NCBI GenBank assembly: GCA_016292445.1
Contig: JAEDIN010000020.1
Coordinates: 1-23,041, forward strand
Direction of reading: 5' to 3'
DNA: 23,041 nucleotides
From: Oscillospiraceae bacterium
GTDB taxonomy: Bacteria; Bacillota; Clostridia; Oscillospirales; Oscillospiraceae
The translations under genes were made by a program, and so were the position numbers. This document shows positions 1-7,926 of this stretch, in pieces (the first letter of the stretch is position 1; each line of letters begins with the position of its first letter). Below the pieces are notes generated by a model, which was given only the letters and a program-made list of their open reading frames with translations, did not search any database and was not told the DNA's origin.

Positions 1-2
1 CG

Positions 3-689
3 ACCGAGCTTGTGTTCGGTCTAAGAATAGTCATTGCCGGAGTATGCGGAATGCTTATCGGCATAGAGAGAACACGCAGACTCAAGGAGGCAGGCATTCG
101 CACCCATGCGATGGTAGCCTGCACCGCCTGCCTGCTGATGATCCTTTCAAAATACGGCTTTTCCGACCTTGTAAACGCCGACGGCAGTATGTACACCGGC
201 GTGGACACGGCAGATCCGGCGAGAATAGCGGCGCAGGTCATAAGCGGCGTGAGCTTCCTGGGTGCCGGCGTCATTTTCAAGGCAGGCAGCACGATAAAGG
301 GCCTCAACACAGCCTCGGGCATTTGGGCGACGGCAGCTATCGGTATGTGTCTCGGAGCGGGCTTGTACCTTGCGTCGATATTCACAACGATTATCGTGCT
401 TGCACTTCAGTATATGTTCCATCGCTACAATTTCAGCAAGGACACATATGTGACGAATGTCGTATCGGTCACGATGCGCGAGTGGGGAACGGGCATAAAG
501 CAGATGCGTGCGATGCTCGACGAGATGAACGCAAGCGTATTTGAAAGCGAGGTAATTCGCAACGAAAACGGCACGGTCACCTTTAACCTGAGCTTCAAAT
601 CACCCAAGGCACTGACCTCGGAATCAACTCTTGCATATATGGACGCTCATCCCGAGGTTATCTCCTTTGAGTCCCTCCCGATACTGTGA
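3..689 (+). CDS. MgtC/SapB family membrane protein (5' end outside window)
   Basis: The reading frame is open from the first bases, so the gene starts just upstream; the GTG at 12 lies inside what looks like the first membrane helix and is not the likely start. The visible protein has a run of hydrophobic helices in its first ~130 residues, with the family signature GIERTRRLKEAGIRTHAMV at the first loop and a conserved GxSFLGAGVIFK segment. A soluble C-terminal domain of about 90 residues follows, of the ACT-like kind found in longer MgtC proteins. MgtC proteins are inner-membrane proteins linked to magnesium limitation, acid or intracellular stress; in commensal Firmicutes the role is not established. 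The next gene begins 19 bp after the stop, so they may be co-transcribed. Only a few N-terminal residues should be missing. The family call is firm, the function is not. Confidence 0.85.
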   Translation, partial: TELVFGLRIVIAGVCGMLIGIERTRRLKEAGIRTHAMVACTACLLMILSKYGFSDLVNADGSMYTGVDTADPARIAAQVISGVSFLGAGVIFKAGSTIKGLNTASGIWATAAIGMCLGAGLYLASIFTTIIVLALQYMFHRYNFSKDTYVTNVVSVTMREWGTGIKQMRAMLDEMNASVFESEVIRNENGTVTFNLSFKSPKALTSESTLAYMDAHPEVISFESLPIL

Positions 690-708
690 TATAAAACGGA
701 GCATAAGA

Positions 709-1920
709 ATGAAAACGGTAGTGATAATAGGCGGTGGCGCATCCGGCATGATGGCGGCGTTGTCAGCCTCAGAAAACCCCGAAAACAGAATAATACTGCT
801 TGAGCGACAGCAGAGAGTGGGCAAAAAGCTGCTTGCCACCGGCAACGGCAGATGCAACCTCACGAATGTCGGCGCAAAACCGGCAAATTACCACGGCGAG
901 CAGCCCGAATTTGCTGTACCTGCGCTCCAAAAGCTTCCGCCGGAGAAGGTACTGGAGTTTTTCCGCAAGCTCGGACTTCTGACCGTTACCGAGTACGGCG
1001 GCAGGGTGTATCCGCTGTCAAATTCCGCAAACAGCGTCGTGGATGTCCTGCGCTTTGCACTGCAAAGGGACAATATCGAGCTTCGCACATCGACGCCGGC
1101 AAGGCAGCTTTATAAGCGCGGCGAGGGTTTCGTTATAAAGACGGATGAGGGCAGTATTAATGCAGATTTCGTCATTGTTGCATGCGGCGGTGCCGCAGGC
1201 GCAAAGATCGGCGGCGTTACCGACGGCTACGAGCTTCTCAAGGGCTTGGGTCATAAGCGCACTGCGCTGCGACCCTCGCTGGTTCAGCTTGTGACCGACC
1301 CCGCATATCCCCGTTCGCTCAAGGGTGTTCGCGCGCAGGCGGCATTAAGGCTCACGGCAGGCAGCGCAACGCTTGCCGAAAGCCGCGGCGAACTTCAATT
1401 CACCGAAACCGGACTTTCCGGTCCTGCGGCATTTGATATCTCCCGTGCCGCATCGTTTTGCGGCGAGGGCGGCATCGTACATATAGACTTTTTGCCGGAT
1501 TATGATGAAAAACAGATTGCACAGCTTCTTTCCGATAAAGCCTCGACTTTGCCGACGCTTGCCGCCGAGGAGCTTTTGACGGGAGTTTTGCACAACCGTC
1601 TCGGAAAAATGATTGTCAAGTATTCGGACATAAACCCTTCTCGCAGGCTGTACGAGCTTAATTATACCGAGCTTTGCCGCGCGGCGGCATCGTGCAAGAG
1701 CTTTGAGATAGCACTGCGCGGTGTCGAGGGCTTCGACTCGGCACAGGTGACGGCAGGCGGAATTAAGACCACCGGCGTCAATCCGCAGACGATGGAGAGC
1801 TGGTTTGTGCCGCATCTGTTTATCTGCGGCGAGCTTTTGGATATAGATGCCGACTGCGGAGGCTATAATTTGCAGTGGGCGTGGGCGAGCGGCTATGTCG
1901 CAGGGAGGCTCGGAGAATGA
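709..1920 (+). CDS. NAD(P)/FAD-dependent oxidoreductase, HI0933/YhiN (BaiN-like) family
   Basis: A 403-residue flavoprotein. The N-terminus carries the FAD Rossmann motif VVIIGGGASGMMAA (about residues 4-17), then the family-typical GKKLLATGNGRCNLTN. Near the C-terminus is VTAGGIKTTGVNPQTMES, followed by FICGELLDIDADCGGYNLQWAW, the second FAD-contacting region of the HI0933 family. The length is normal for the family. The ATG at 709 is chosen because GGAG lies 7 bases upstream and the FAD motif then falls at the N-terminus; an upstream in-frame start at 631 would overlap the preceding gene. The stop overlaps the next start as ATGA, so the two flavoproteins are probably translationally coupled. 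Substrates of this family are mostly unknown; labels such as aminoacetone oxidase or the bile-acid enzyme BaiN should not be taken literally here. Confidence 0.88.
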   Translation: MKTVVIIGGGASGMMAALSASENPENRIILLERQQRVGKKLLATGNGRCNLTNVGAKPANYHGEQPEFAVPALQKLPPEKVLEFFRKLGLLTVTEYGGRVYPLSNSANSVVDVLRFALQRDNIELRTSTPARQLYKRGEGFVIKTDEGSINADFVIVACGGAAGAKIGGVTDGYELLKGLGHKRTALRPSLVQLVTDPAYPRSLKGVRAQAALRLTAGSATLAESRGELQFTETGLSGPAAFDISRAASFCGEGGIVHIDFLPDYDEKQIAQLLSDKASTLPTLAAEELLTGVLHNRLGKMIVKYSDINPSRRLYELNYTELCRAAASCKSFEIALRGVEGFDSAQVTAGGIKTTGVNPQTMESWFVPHLFICGELLDIDADCGGYNLQWAWASGYVAGRLGE

Positions 1921-3491
1921 TACTTGTGCGAAATCTGCGCCTCGGCATAGATGCACCCGAGGACAAGCTTAAAAAGCTTGCGGCGAGAGAACTCGGCGTT
2001 TTTGAGCGTGAGATACTTAGCCTGAAAATCACGAAAAAATCCCTTGATGCGAGGAAGAAAAACGACATCCATTGGCTGTACTCCGCGGCGGTCGAGGTCA
2101 AAGACGAGGGGCGAACGCTCAAAAAGACACACAGCAAAAATGTCTGCAGCTATGAAAGCTTTCATTACGAAATTCCGCAGCTCACGGCACAAAAAAGACC
2201 GGTCATCGTCGGCTTCGGACCGGCCGGAATGTTCGCCGCCCTTGTGCTGTCAAAGGCAGGATTAAAACCCATCGTCATTGAGCGGGGCAAGGATGCCGAG
2301 GCAAGGGCGCAGACAGTGGAGGCGTTTCGCAGCGGCGGCGAGCTTGACCCGGAGTGCAATGTCCAGTTCGGAGAGGGCGGAGCAGGCACTTTTTCCGACG
2401 GAAAGCTGAACACCGGCATTAAGGACAAGCGCATCCTCTGGATGCTCGAGCAGTTTGTCGAGCACGGTGCGCCGGAGCATATTCTGTATGACGCAAAGCC
2501 GCATATCGGCACGGACATTCTTATAAATGTCGTGCAGAGCATCCGCAAAACGGTAATCGAAAACGGCGGTGAGGTGCGCTTTTCAAATAAGCTCATGAAG
2601 CTTATTATCGACAAAAACAGGCTCACCGGCATCGAGGTCAGCTCCCCCGAGGGGGAATATACCCTTGACTGCGAAAGCCTCATCCTCGCCATCGGTCACT
2701 CGGCGAGGGACACTTTTGAAATGCTGTATTCGCTCGGCGTTCCCATGGAGGCCAAGGCATTTTCCATGGGCGCGAGAATCGAGCATAAGCAGGCGGATAT
2801 AGACCTTGCGCAGTACGGCGGCGAATATGACGGGCTGCCGGCGGCGGACTATTCGCTGAATGTACATTTTGACGACGGTGAGAGCGCGTATACATTTTGT
2901 ATGTGTCCGGGAGGCGAGGTCATCGCCGCAGCCTCGGAAATCGGCGGCGTTGTGACAAACGGTATGAGCCGCTCGAAGCGCGACGGCGAAAATGCCAACG
3001 CCGCTTTGCTCGTGACCCTCACACCGGAGGATTTTCCCTATGAGGGCACTCTGGGCGGAATGTACTGGCAGCGTGAGATTGAGCGCAGAGCGTTTGAGGT
3101 CGGCTCGGACTACAAGGCCTGCGCACAAACCGTGGGCGATTTTCTTGCGCACAGGGCGAGCACTGAGCCAAAGGGCGTTACGCCGAGCTATAAGCCCGGC
3201 GTACACTGGTGCGAGCTGCGCGGTATCCTGCCGGAAAAGATAACGGCCGTCATGGAAAGAGCCATACCGGAGCTTGGCAAAAAGCTCAAGGGCTTCGATT
3301 CGCCCGATGCGGTGCTCACCGCTCCCGAAACGAGATCGTCCTCTCCGGTGCGCATACTGCGCGATGCTTCCCGCCGCTCCGAAATCAGAGGGCTGTACCC
3401 CTGCGGAGAGGGCGCAGGCTATGCCGGAGGTATCACCTCTGCTGCCGTTGACGGCATGAAATGTGCCGAGAGCCTGATTGACAGCCTGTGA
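1917..3491 (+). CDS. FAD-dependent dehydrogenase (COG2509-type)
   Basis: A 524-residue protein starting at the ATG in the ATGA overlap (1917-1920) with the upstream flavoprotein. Residues 1-75 form a small N-terminal domain (ILVRNLRLGIDAPEDKL, then ITKKSLDARKK) typical of the uncharacterised COG2509 FAD dehydrogenases. The FAD-binding GFGPAGMFAALVLSKAG follows at about residues 98-114, then the conserved GEGGAGTFSDGKLNTG. The C-terminal YPCGEGAGYAGGITSAAVDGM is the family's terminal FAD-contact motif. Length and order match full-length relatives, so the gene looks intact. No substrate can be assigned from sequence. Two different FAD oxidoreductases in one coupled unit is a stable genomic pattern in Clostridia as far as I recall, but whether they share a pathway is not shown here. 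Confidence 0.87.
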   Translation: MILVRNLRLGIDAPEDKLKKLAARELGVFEREILSLKITKKSLDARKKNDIHWLYSAAVEVKDEGRTLKKTHSKNVCSYESFHYEIPQLTAQKRPVIVGFGPAGMFAALVLSKAGLKPIVIERGKDAEARAQTVEAFRSGGELDPECNVQFGEGGAGTFSDGKLNTGIKDKRILWMLEQFVEHGAPEHILYDAKPHIGTDILINVVQSIRKTVIENGGEVRFSNKLMKLIIDKNRLTGIEVSSPEGEYTLDCESLILAIGHSARDTFEMLYSLGVPMEAKAFSMGARIEHKQADIDLAQYGGEYDGLPAADYSLNVHFDDGESAYTFCMCPGGEVIAAASEIGGVVTNGMSRSKRDGENANAALLVTLTPEDFPYEGTLGGMYWQREIERRAFEVGSDYKACAQTVGDFLAHRASTEPKGVTPSYKPGVHWCELRGILPEKITAVMERAIPELGKKLKGFDSPDAVLTAPETRSSSPVRILRDASRRSEIRGLYPCGEGAGYAGGITSAAVDGMKCAESLIDSL

Positions 3492-3506
3492 CCACATTTA
3501 AATTTT

Positions 3507-3540
3507 ACAGCACACAAGAAATTGTGTGCTGTTTTCTCTT
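3507..3540 (+). terminator. Intrinsic terminator after the flavoprotein pair
   Basis: A perfect 11-bp stem, ACAGCACACAA (3507-3517) with TTGTGTGCTGT (3522-3532), closed by a GAAA tetraloop and followed by TTTCTCTT. It sits 15 bp after the stop codon at 3491 and ends the MgtC/flavoprotein unit. Confidence 0.88.
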
Positions 3541-3560
3541 GTGGTGCAAAAAACGGACGA

Positions 3561-3576
3561 CCACAATATATTGTTT
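3561..3576 (+). promoter_or_regulatory. NrdR-like box 1 (distal)
   Basis: The sequence CCACAATATATTGTTT closely resembles the 16-bp NrdR palindrome (consensus about ACACWATATATWGTGT). It is about 235 bp upstream of the predicted -35 and 167 bp from box 2, so it is either a distal site or a relic. NrdR is the ATP/dATP-sensing repressor of ribonucleotide reductase genes, and the genes downstream are nrdG and nrdD. Confidence 0.6.
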
Positions 3577-3625
3577 TCACCCGTGTTCAGGCGCTTAATA
3601 ACAAAAATGAGCAAATTGTGAACAG

Positions 3626-3726
3626 GTAAAAATCCGCTAAGCCTTGAAACAACGGCATTTTTGCAAAACCGTCAAAAATACACATAACAAAAACAGGCAG
3701 AAACGATAACAGAATGTAAAAATCCG
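3626..3726 (+). repeat. Direct 11-bp repeat pair in the nrd upstream region
   Basis: GTAAAAATCCG occurs at 3626-3636 and again at 3716-3726, 90 bp apart, in an A-rich stretch without an open reading frame. A partial inverted repeat (ACGG at 3652-3655 with CCGT at 3669-3672, enclosing TTTTTGCAAAA) lies between them. A further short tandem pair, CAAAGCGGT at 3745-3753 and 3756-3764, lies one helical turn apart between NrdR boxes 2 and 3. No known function; they could be accessory binding sites or chance in biased sequence. Confidence 0.4.
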
Positions 3727-3727
3727 A

Positions 3728-3743
3728 ACACTATATTTTGTGG
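3728..3743 (+). promoter_or_regulatory. NrdR-like box 2
   Basis: ACACTATATTTTGTGG fits the NrdR palindrome with only small deviations. It starts 43 bp before box 3, close to four helical turns, which would place both on the same DNA face, as is usual for paired NrdR sites. Confidence 0.78.
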
Positions 3744-3770
3744 TCAAAGCGGTTACAAAGCGGTAAAAAC

Positions 3771-3786
3771 ACACAATATTTTGTGC
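3771..3786 (+). promoter_or_regulatory. NrdR-like box 3 (promoter-proximal)
   Basis: ACACAATATTTTGTGC fits the NrdR palindrome and ends 9 bp before the -35 element of the nrdG promoter. With box 2 it forms the tandem arrangement expected for NrdR repression of a ribonucleotide reductase operon. Confidence 0.82.
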
Positions 3787-3795
3787 CTGCAACTC

Positions 3796-3824
3796 TTGAC
3801 AAGCCACAATCTGTAGATTATTAT
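3796..3824 (+). promoter_or_regulatory. Sigma-A promoter of the nrdG-nrdD-trxB operon
   Basis: TTGACA (3796-3801), a 17-bp spacer and TATTAT (3819-3824), predicting transcription from about 3831, just upstream of the nrdG ribosome site. A degenerate fourth NrdR-like sequence (CCACAATCTGTAGATT, 3804-3819) lies in the spacer. Confidence 0.78.
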
Positions 3825-3855
3825 AAGTACCGCTGATACTTTGAAAGGGAACGCT

Positions 3856-4551
3856 ATGAAAATCTCAGGAATTCAAAAACTGACCCTTCTCGATTACCCC
3901 GGAACGGTTGCCTGCACGCTGTTCACGGCGGGCTGCAACTTCAGATGCCCGTTTTGTCACAATGCAGGGCTGGTGCTGCCGGAGCAGATCGAGGAAGCGT
4001 CTATAAGTGAGGACGAGGTCATGAGCTTCCTCAAAAAGCGAGTTGGTATGCTCGACGGTGTGGCGATAACCGGCGGAGAGCCGCTGCTGCACGCGGATAT
4101 GCCCCAACTTTTGAGGAAGATAAAAGATCTCGGCTACAAGATAAAGCTCGATACCAACGGTTCAAATCCGAAGCTGCTGCGTGATATAGTCGAAGCCGGC
4201 TTGGTTGACCGTGTTGCGATGGATATTAAAAACGCACCGGAGGAATATCCGAAGACCGCAGGCTGCAATGTGAGTATGGCAGCTATTGAGGAATCGAAGA
4301 ACTTCCTTCTCGGCGGTGCGGTGGATTATGAATTCCGCACGACCGTGGTAAAGGGCATACACACAAAGGAAAGTCTTGTTGCCGCCGCAAAATGGATAAG
4401 CGGCGCAAAGGAGTATTATTTGCAGCAGTTCAAGGATTCGGGAAATCTGATAAATCCCGAGGAGCTTACTGCATTTGACGAAAACGAGATGCACGGGCTG
4501 GCCGATGCGGTGAGGGAATATGTACCCACCGTCGAGGTCAGAGGTGTTTAA
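3856..4551 (+). CDS. nrdG: Anaerobic ribonucleoside-triphosphate reductase activating protein
   Basis: A 231-residue radical SAM enzyme that cleaves S-adenosylmethionine at a [4Fe-4S] cluster to install the glycyl radical on NrdD. The cluster motif CxxxCxxC is C27, C31 and C34 (GCNFRCPFC), followed by the GGEPLL SAM-contact motif near residue 75. The opening MKISGIQKLTLLDYPG and the length are typical of the NrdG2 branch (about 230 residues), longer than the E. coli NrdG type. The ATG at 3856 is preceded by GAAAGGGA; the in-frame TTG at 3841 overlaps that ribosome site and is rejected. nrdG precedes nrdD here, with a 10-bp gap, the reverse of the E. coli order. Transcription is expected to be NrdR-controlled from the boxes upstream. 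It acts only under anoxic conditions. Confidence 0.93.
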   Translation: MKISGIQKLTLLDYPGTVACTLFTAGCNFRCPFCHNAGLVLPEQIEEASISEDEVMSFLKKRVGMLDGVAITGGEPLLHADMPQLLRKIKDLGYKIKLDTNGSNPKLLRDIVEAGLVDRVAMDIKNAPEEYPKTAGCNVSMAAIEESKNFLLGGAVDYEFRTTVVKGIHTKESLVAAAKWISGAKEYYLQQFKDSGNLINPEELTAFDENEMHGLADAVREYVPTVEVRGV

Positions 4552-4561
4552 GGAGGAAAAT

Positions 4562-6937
4562 ATGTACCAGATCATTAAGAGAGACGGAAAAATCGTCGAG
4601 TTTGACATCAACAAGATTGCAAACGCAATAAAGAAGGCGTTTGATGCCACCGAGACCGAGTACACGGAGAATATCATTGACTTCCTCGCACTCAAGGTCT
4701 CCGCAGACTTCCTGCCGAAAATCAAGGACGGCTTTGTCGCCGTTGAGGATATTCAGGACAGCGTTGAGGCGGTCCTGTCAAGAGGCGGCTACGAGGGCGT
4801 TGCCAAGGCTTACATTCTCTACCGTAAGAACCGCGAGAAGCTGCGCAACATGAAGAGCACCTACCTTGACTACAAGGAAACGGTCAACAGCTATGTCAAT
4901 GTTCTCGACTGGCGCGTTAAGGAAAACTCCACCGTTACCTATTCCGTCGGCGGACTTATCCTCTCAAACTCCGGTGCAATCACCGCCAACTACTGGCTGA
5001 GCGAAATTTACGATGACGAGATAGCCTCTGCCCACCGTAATTGCGACATTCACCTGCACGACCTGTCCATGCTGACCGGTTACTGCGCAGGCTGGAGCCT
5101 CAAACAGCTCATTCAGCAGGGTCTCGGCATTCCGGGAAAGATCAATTCCTCTCCGGCAAGCCATCTTTCCACCCTCTGCAACCAGATGGTCAACTTCCTC
5201 GGCATCATGCAGAACGAGTGGGCAGGCGCACAGGCGTTTTCGTCCTTTGATACCTACCTTGCACCCTTTGTCAAGGTCGATAACCTGACCTACAAGGAAG
5301 TCAAGCAGTGCATCCAGTCCTTCGTGTTCGGCGTCAATACACCGTCACGCTGGGGCACTCAGGCACCGTTTTCAAACATCACCCTCGACTGGACCGTTCC
5401 CGCAGACCTCAAGGATATGCCCGCAATAGTCGGCGGCAAGGAGATGGATTTCACCTACGGCGACTGCAAGAAGGAAATGGATATGGTCAACAAGGCGTTC
5501 ATCGACATCATGATTGAGGGCGACGCCAACGGCCGCGGCTTCCAGTACCCCATCCCCACCTATTCCATAACCCGAGATTTTGACTGGTCTCCCACAGAAA
5601 ACAACAAGCTGCTGTTCGAGATGACCGCAAAGTACGGCACCCCGTACTTCTCCAACTACATAAACTCCGATATGGAGCCCAGCGATGTTCGTTCCATGTG
5701 CTGCCGTCTGCGCCTTGACCTGCGCGAGCTGCGCAAGAAATCCGGCGGTTACTTCGGTTCCGGTGAAAGCACCGGCTCCGTCGGCGTCGTCACCATCAAT
5801 ATGCCCCGTATCGCATACCTTGCGACCGACGAGGCGGACTTCTACAAGCGTCTTGACAAGCTCATGGACATTGCGGCACGCTCTCTGAAGATCAAGCGCA
5901 CCGTCATCACGAAGCTTCTCAACGAGGGCCTTTACCCCTACACCAAGTACTACCTCGGCACCTTTGACAATCACTTCTCCACCATCGGCCTTGTTGGCAT
6001 GAATGAGGCAGGTCTCAACGCCGGCTGGATAAAGGCGGATATGACCACCGAGAAGTGCCAGGAGTTCACCAAGAATGTGCTCAACCATATGCGCGAGCGT
6101 CTTTCCGACTATCAGGAGAAGTACGGCGACCTTTATAACCTCGAGGCAACTCCTGCAGAGAGCACCTCTTACCGTCTTGCTAAGCACGATGTTGAGCAGT
6201 ATCCCGACATCATCACCGCCTCCGAAGCCGGCGGCACTCCGTACTACACCAACTCCAGCCACCTGCCCGTTGGCTACACCGACGATATTTTCAGCGCACT
6301 TGATGTTCAGGACGAGCTTCAGACTCTCTACACCTCCGGCACGGTGTTCCACGCCTTCCTCGGCGAAAAGCTCCCGAACTGGGAGGCAGCGGCAAATCTT
6401 GTCCGCAAGATAGCCGAGAACTACAAGCTGCCTTACTACACCCTCAGCCCCACCTATTCCGTCTGCAAGAACCACGGCTACCTCAACGGCGAGCAGTTTA
6501 CCTGCCCCGAGTGCGGCGAAGCCGCGGAGGTATACAGCCGCATCACCGGCTATTACCGCCCCGTGCAGAACTGGAACGAAGGCAAGACCAAGGAGTATCA
6601 GGACCGCAAGGAGTATAATATCGAGACAAGCGTGCTCAAGCACAACGGCCCTATCGTTCACGAGGAAAAGCCCGTTGAGGCAGCACCCGCAACAGAGCCT
6701 GTCAAGGGTGAAAAGAGGACCATCCTCTTTGCAACTCCGACCTGCCCGAACTGCCGCATCGCGTGCAGCTATCTTGACAAGGCAGGCCTTAGCTACGAAA
6801 AGCTCATGGCGGACGAAAACGCGGAGCTTGCACTGTCCCTCGGCGTGAAGCAGGCACCCACCCTCGTCATCATTGACGGCGAGAATGTCGAAAAGTACGC
6901 AGGCGCAGGTGCGATAAAGCAGTATCTTGCAAAGTGA
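4562..6937 (+). CDS. nrdD: Class III (anaerobic) ribonucleoside-triphosphate reductase with fused C-terminal glutaredoxin-like domain
   Basis: A 791-residue enzyme that reduces NTPs to dNTPs. Domains in order: an N-terminal ATP-cone (IIKRDGKIVEFDINKI, residues ~3-90) for allosteric control; the ten-stranded barrel with an adjacent cysteine pair MCCRL (C380, C381) in the region expected to carry the catalytic thiyl cysteine; a zinc site built from SVCKNHG and TCPECG; and the glycyl-radical motif RITGYYRPVQNW with Gly663. After a Pro/Ala/Glu-rich linker (~693-710) comes an extra thioredoxin-fold domain with the redox motif CPNC (728-731) and a cis-Pro segment QAPTLVI. That domain is absent from E. 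coli NrdD and suggests a redoxin-reduced (NrdD2-like) enzyme rather than a formate-dependent one. The start at 4562 has AGGAGG five bases upstream. The gene lies between nrdG and trxB. Confidence 0.94.
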   Translation: MYQIIKRDGKIVEFDINKIANAIKKAFDATETEYTENIIDFLALKVSADFLPKIKDGFVAVEDIQDSVEAVLSRGGYEGVAKAYILYRKNREKLRNMKSTYLDYKETVNSYVNVLDWRVKENSTVTYSVGGLILSNSGAITANYWLSEIYDDEIASAHRNCDIHLHDLSMLTGYCAGWSLKQLIQQGLGIPGKINSSPASHLSTLCNQMVNFLGIMQNEWAGAQAFSSFDTYLAPFVKVDNLTYKEVKQCIQSFVFGVNTPSRWGTQAPFSNITLDWTVPADLKDMPAIVGGKEMDFTYGDCKKEMDMVNKAFIDIMIEGDANGRGFQYPIPTYSITRDFDWSPTENNKLLFEMTAKYGTPYFSNYINSDMEPSDVRSMCCRLRLDLRELRKKSGGYFGSGESTGSVGVVTINMPRIAYLATDEADFYKRLDKLMDIAARSLKIKRTVITKLLNEGLYPYTKYYLGTFDNHFSTIGLVGMNEAGLNAGWIKADMTTEKCQEFTKNVLNHMRERLSDYQEKYGDLYNLEATPAESTSYRLAKHDVEQYPDIITASEAGGTPYYTNSSHLPVGYTDDIFSALDVQDELQTLYTSGTVFHAFLGEKLPNWEAAANLVRKIAENYKLPYYTLSPTYSVCKNHGYLNGEQFTCPECGEAAEVYSRITGYYRPVQNWNEGKTKEYQDRKEYNIETSVLKHNGPIVHEEKPVEAAPATEPVKGEKRTILFATPTCPNCRIACSYLDKAGLSYEKLMADENAELALSLGVKQAPTLVIIDGENVEKYAGAGAIKQYLAK

Positions 6938-6945
6938 GAAATAAT

Positions 6946-7854
6946 ATGTACGATATAATAATCGTAGGCGGAGGGCCGGCAGGATTAACTGCCGCCCTCT
7001 ATGCCTTGAGAGCGGGTAAAACCGCGCTGATAATCGAAAAAAATGCTTTCGGCGGCCAGATAACATGGTCGCCCAAGGTGGAAAACTTCCCGACGATAGA
7101 GTCCATATCCGGCACAGAGCTTGCCGACAGGCTTATGGAGCAGACAATGAATCAGGGCGCGGAGATGGAGCTTGACGAGGTCACGGCGATAGAGCTTGAC
7201 GGAGATGTAAAGCGCGTCAAGACCGAGTTCGGCGGTGAATTTGAGGCAAAGGCGGTCATTATTGCCACCGGCGCAAGGCCCCGTATGCTCGGTATTGAGC
7301 GTGAGGCGGAGCTTGTAGGCTCGGGTGTATGCTTCTGCGCAGTGTGTGACGGCGCGTTTTACAAGGGCTGTCCCGTTGCCGTTAACGGAGGCGGTAACTC
7401 CGCTTTGCAGGACGCAATGCTTCTGTCCGACACCTGCAGCAGGGTGTATCTTGTCCACCGCAGAGATTCGTTCAGAGGCGAGGCAAAGCTCGTCGAGGCG
7501 CTGCGTGAAAAGGAAAATGTCGAGTTCGTTTTAAACAGCAGCATTACCGCGCTGCACGGCGAAACGGAGCTTACGGGCATTACCGTGACCGACAAGATGG
7601 GAAACGAGCGCAAAATCGCGGTAGACGGTCTGTTCGTTGCGATAGGTCATGCCCCTGATAACGGCATTTTCGCCGAGCTTATCGACCTCGATGCAGGCGG
7701 CTATGCAGACTCCGGCGAGGATTGCATGACAAAGACCTCGGGTGTGTTTGTTGCCGGCGACTGCCGCAAAAAGTCTGTCCGCCAGCTCACCACCGCAGCC
7801 GCCGACGGCTCTGCCGCGGCACTCGCGGCGTGCAGCTATATCGACAGCCTGTAG
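6946..7854 (+). CDS. trxB: Thioredoxin reductase-like flavoprotein
   Basis: A 302-residue FAD- and NAD(P)H-binding disulfide reductase. MYDIIIVGGGPAGLTAALYA is the N-terminal FAD motif, CAVC (131-134) the redox-active dithiol, GGGNSA the pyridine-nucleotide motif, and HRRDSFR the arginine-rich motif associated with NADPH preference. The C-terminal GVFVAGDC closes the FAD domain. Length is normal. The ATG at 6946 is preferred because it gives the canonical N-terminus; a GTG at 6934 that overlaps the nrdD stop is a possible alternative. It follows nrdD by 8 bp and precedes a strong terminator, so it belongs to the same transcript. The natural reading is that it reduces the CPNC domain fused to NrdD, making the operon self-sufficient in electron delivery; a general thioredoxin role is also possible. 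Confidence 0.9.
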   Translation: MYDIIIVGGGPAGLTAALYALRAGKTALIIEKNAFGGQITWSPKVENFPTIESISGTELADRLMEQTMNQGAEMELDEVTAIELDGDVKRVKTEFGGEFEAKAVIIATGARPRMLGIEREAELVGSGVCFCAVCDGAFYKGCPVAVNGGGNSALQDAMLLSDTCSRVYLVHRRDSFRGEAKLVEALREKENVEFVLNSSITALHGETELTGITVTDKMGNERKIAVDGLFVAIGHAPDNGIFAELIDLDAGGYADSGEDCMTKTSGVFVAGDCRKKSVRQLTTAAADGSAAALAACSYIDSL

Positions 7855-7865
7855 ATTTTTAACAC

Positions 7866-7901
7866 AAAGCAGCTTGGGCTTTTTGCCTGAGCTGCTTTTT
7901 T
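7866..7901 (+). terminator. Terminator of the nrd operon
   Basis: AAAGCAGCT (7866-7874) pairs with AGCTGCTTT (7890-7898), with an inner helix of GGGC and GCCT, and runs into a T tract ending at 7901. It lies 11 bp after the trxB stop. Confidence 0.9.
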
Positions 7902-7926
7902 CATGCGAAAAACGGAGAAATTGTTG

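Noticed and set aside
12..14. GTG as start of the MgtC-like gene
   Set aside because: The frame is open to the window edge and MgtC proteins normally have several residues before this helix; the gene is more likely cut by the window boundary.
3841..3855. TTG start extending nrdG by five codons
   Set aside because: It overlaps the GAAAGGGA ribosome site that serves the ATG at 3856, and family members start with MKI...
5372..7066. 564-codon open frame antisense to nrdD/trxB
   Set aside because: It mirrors the strongly biased codon use of nrdD, has no ribosome site or recognisable domain, and fully overlaps two well-supported genes.
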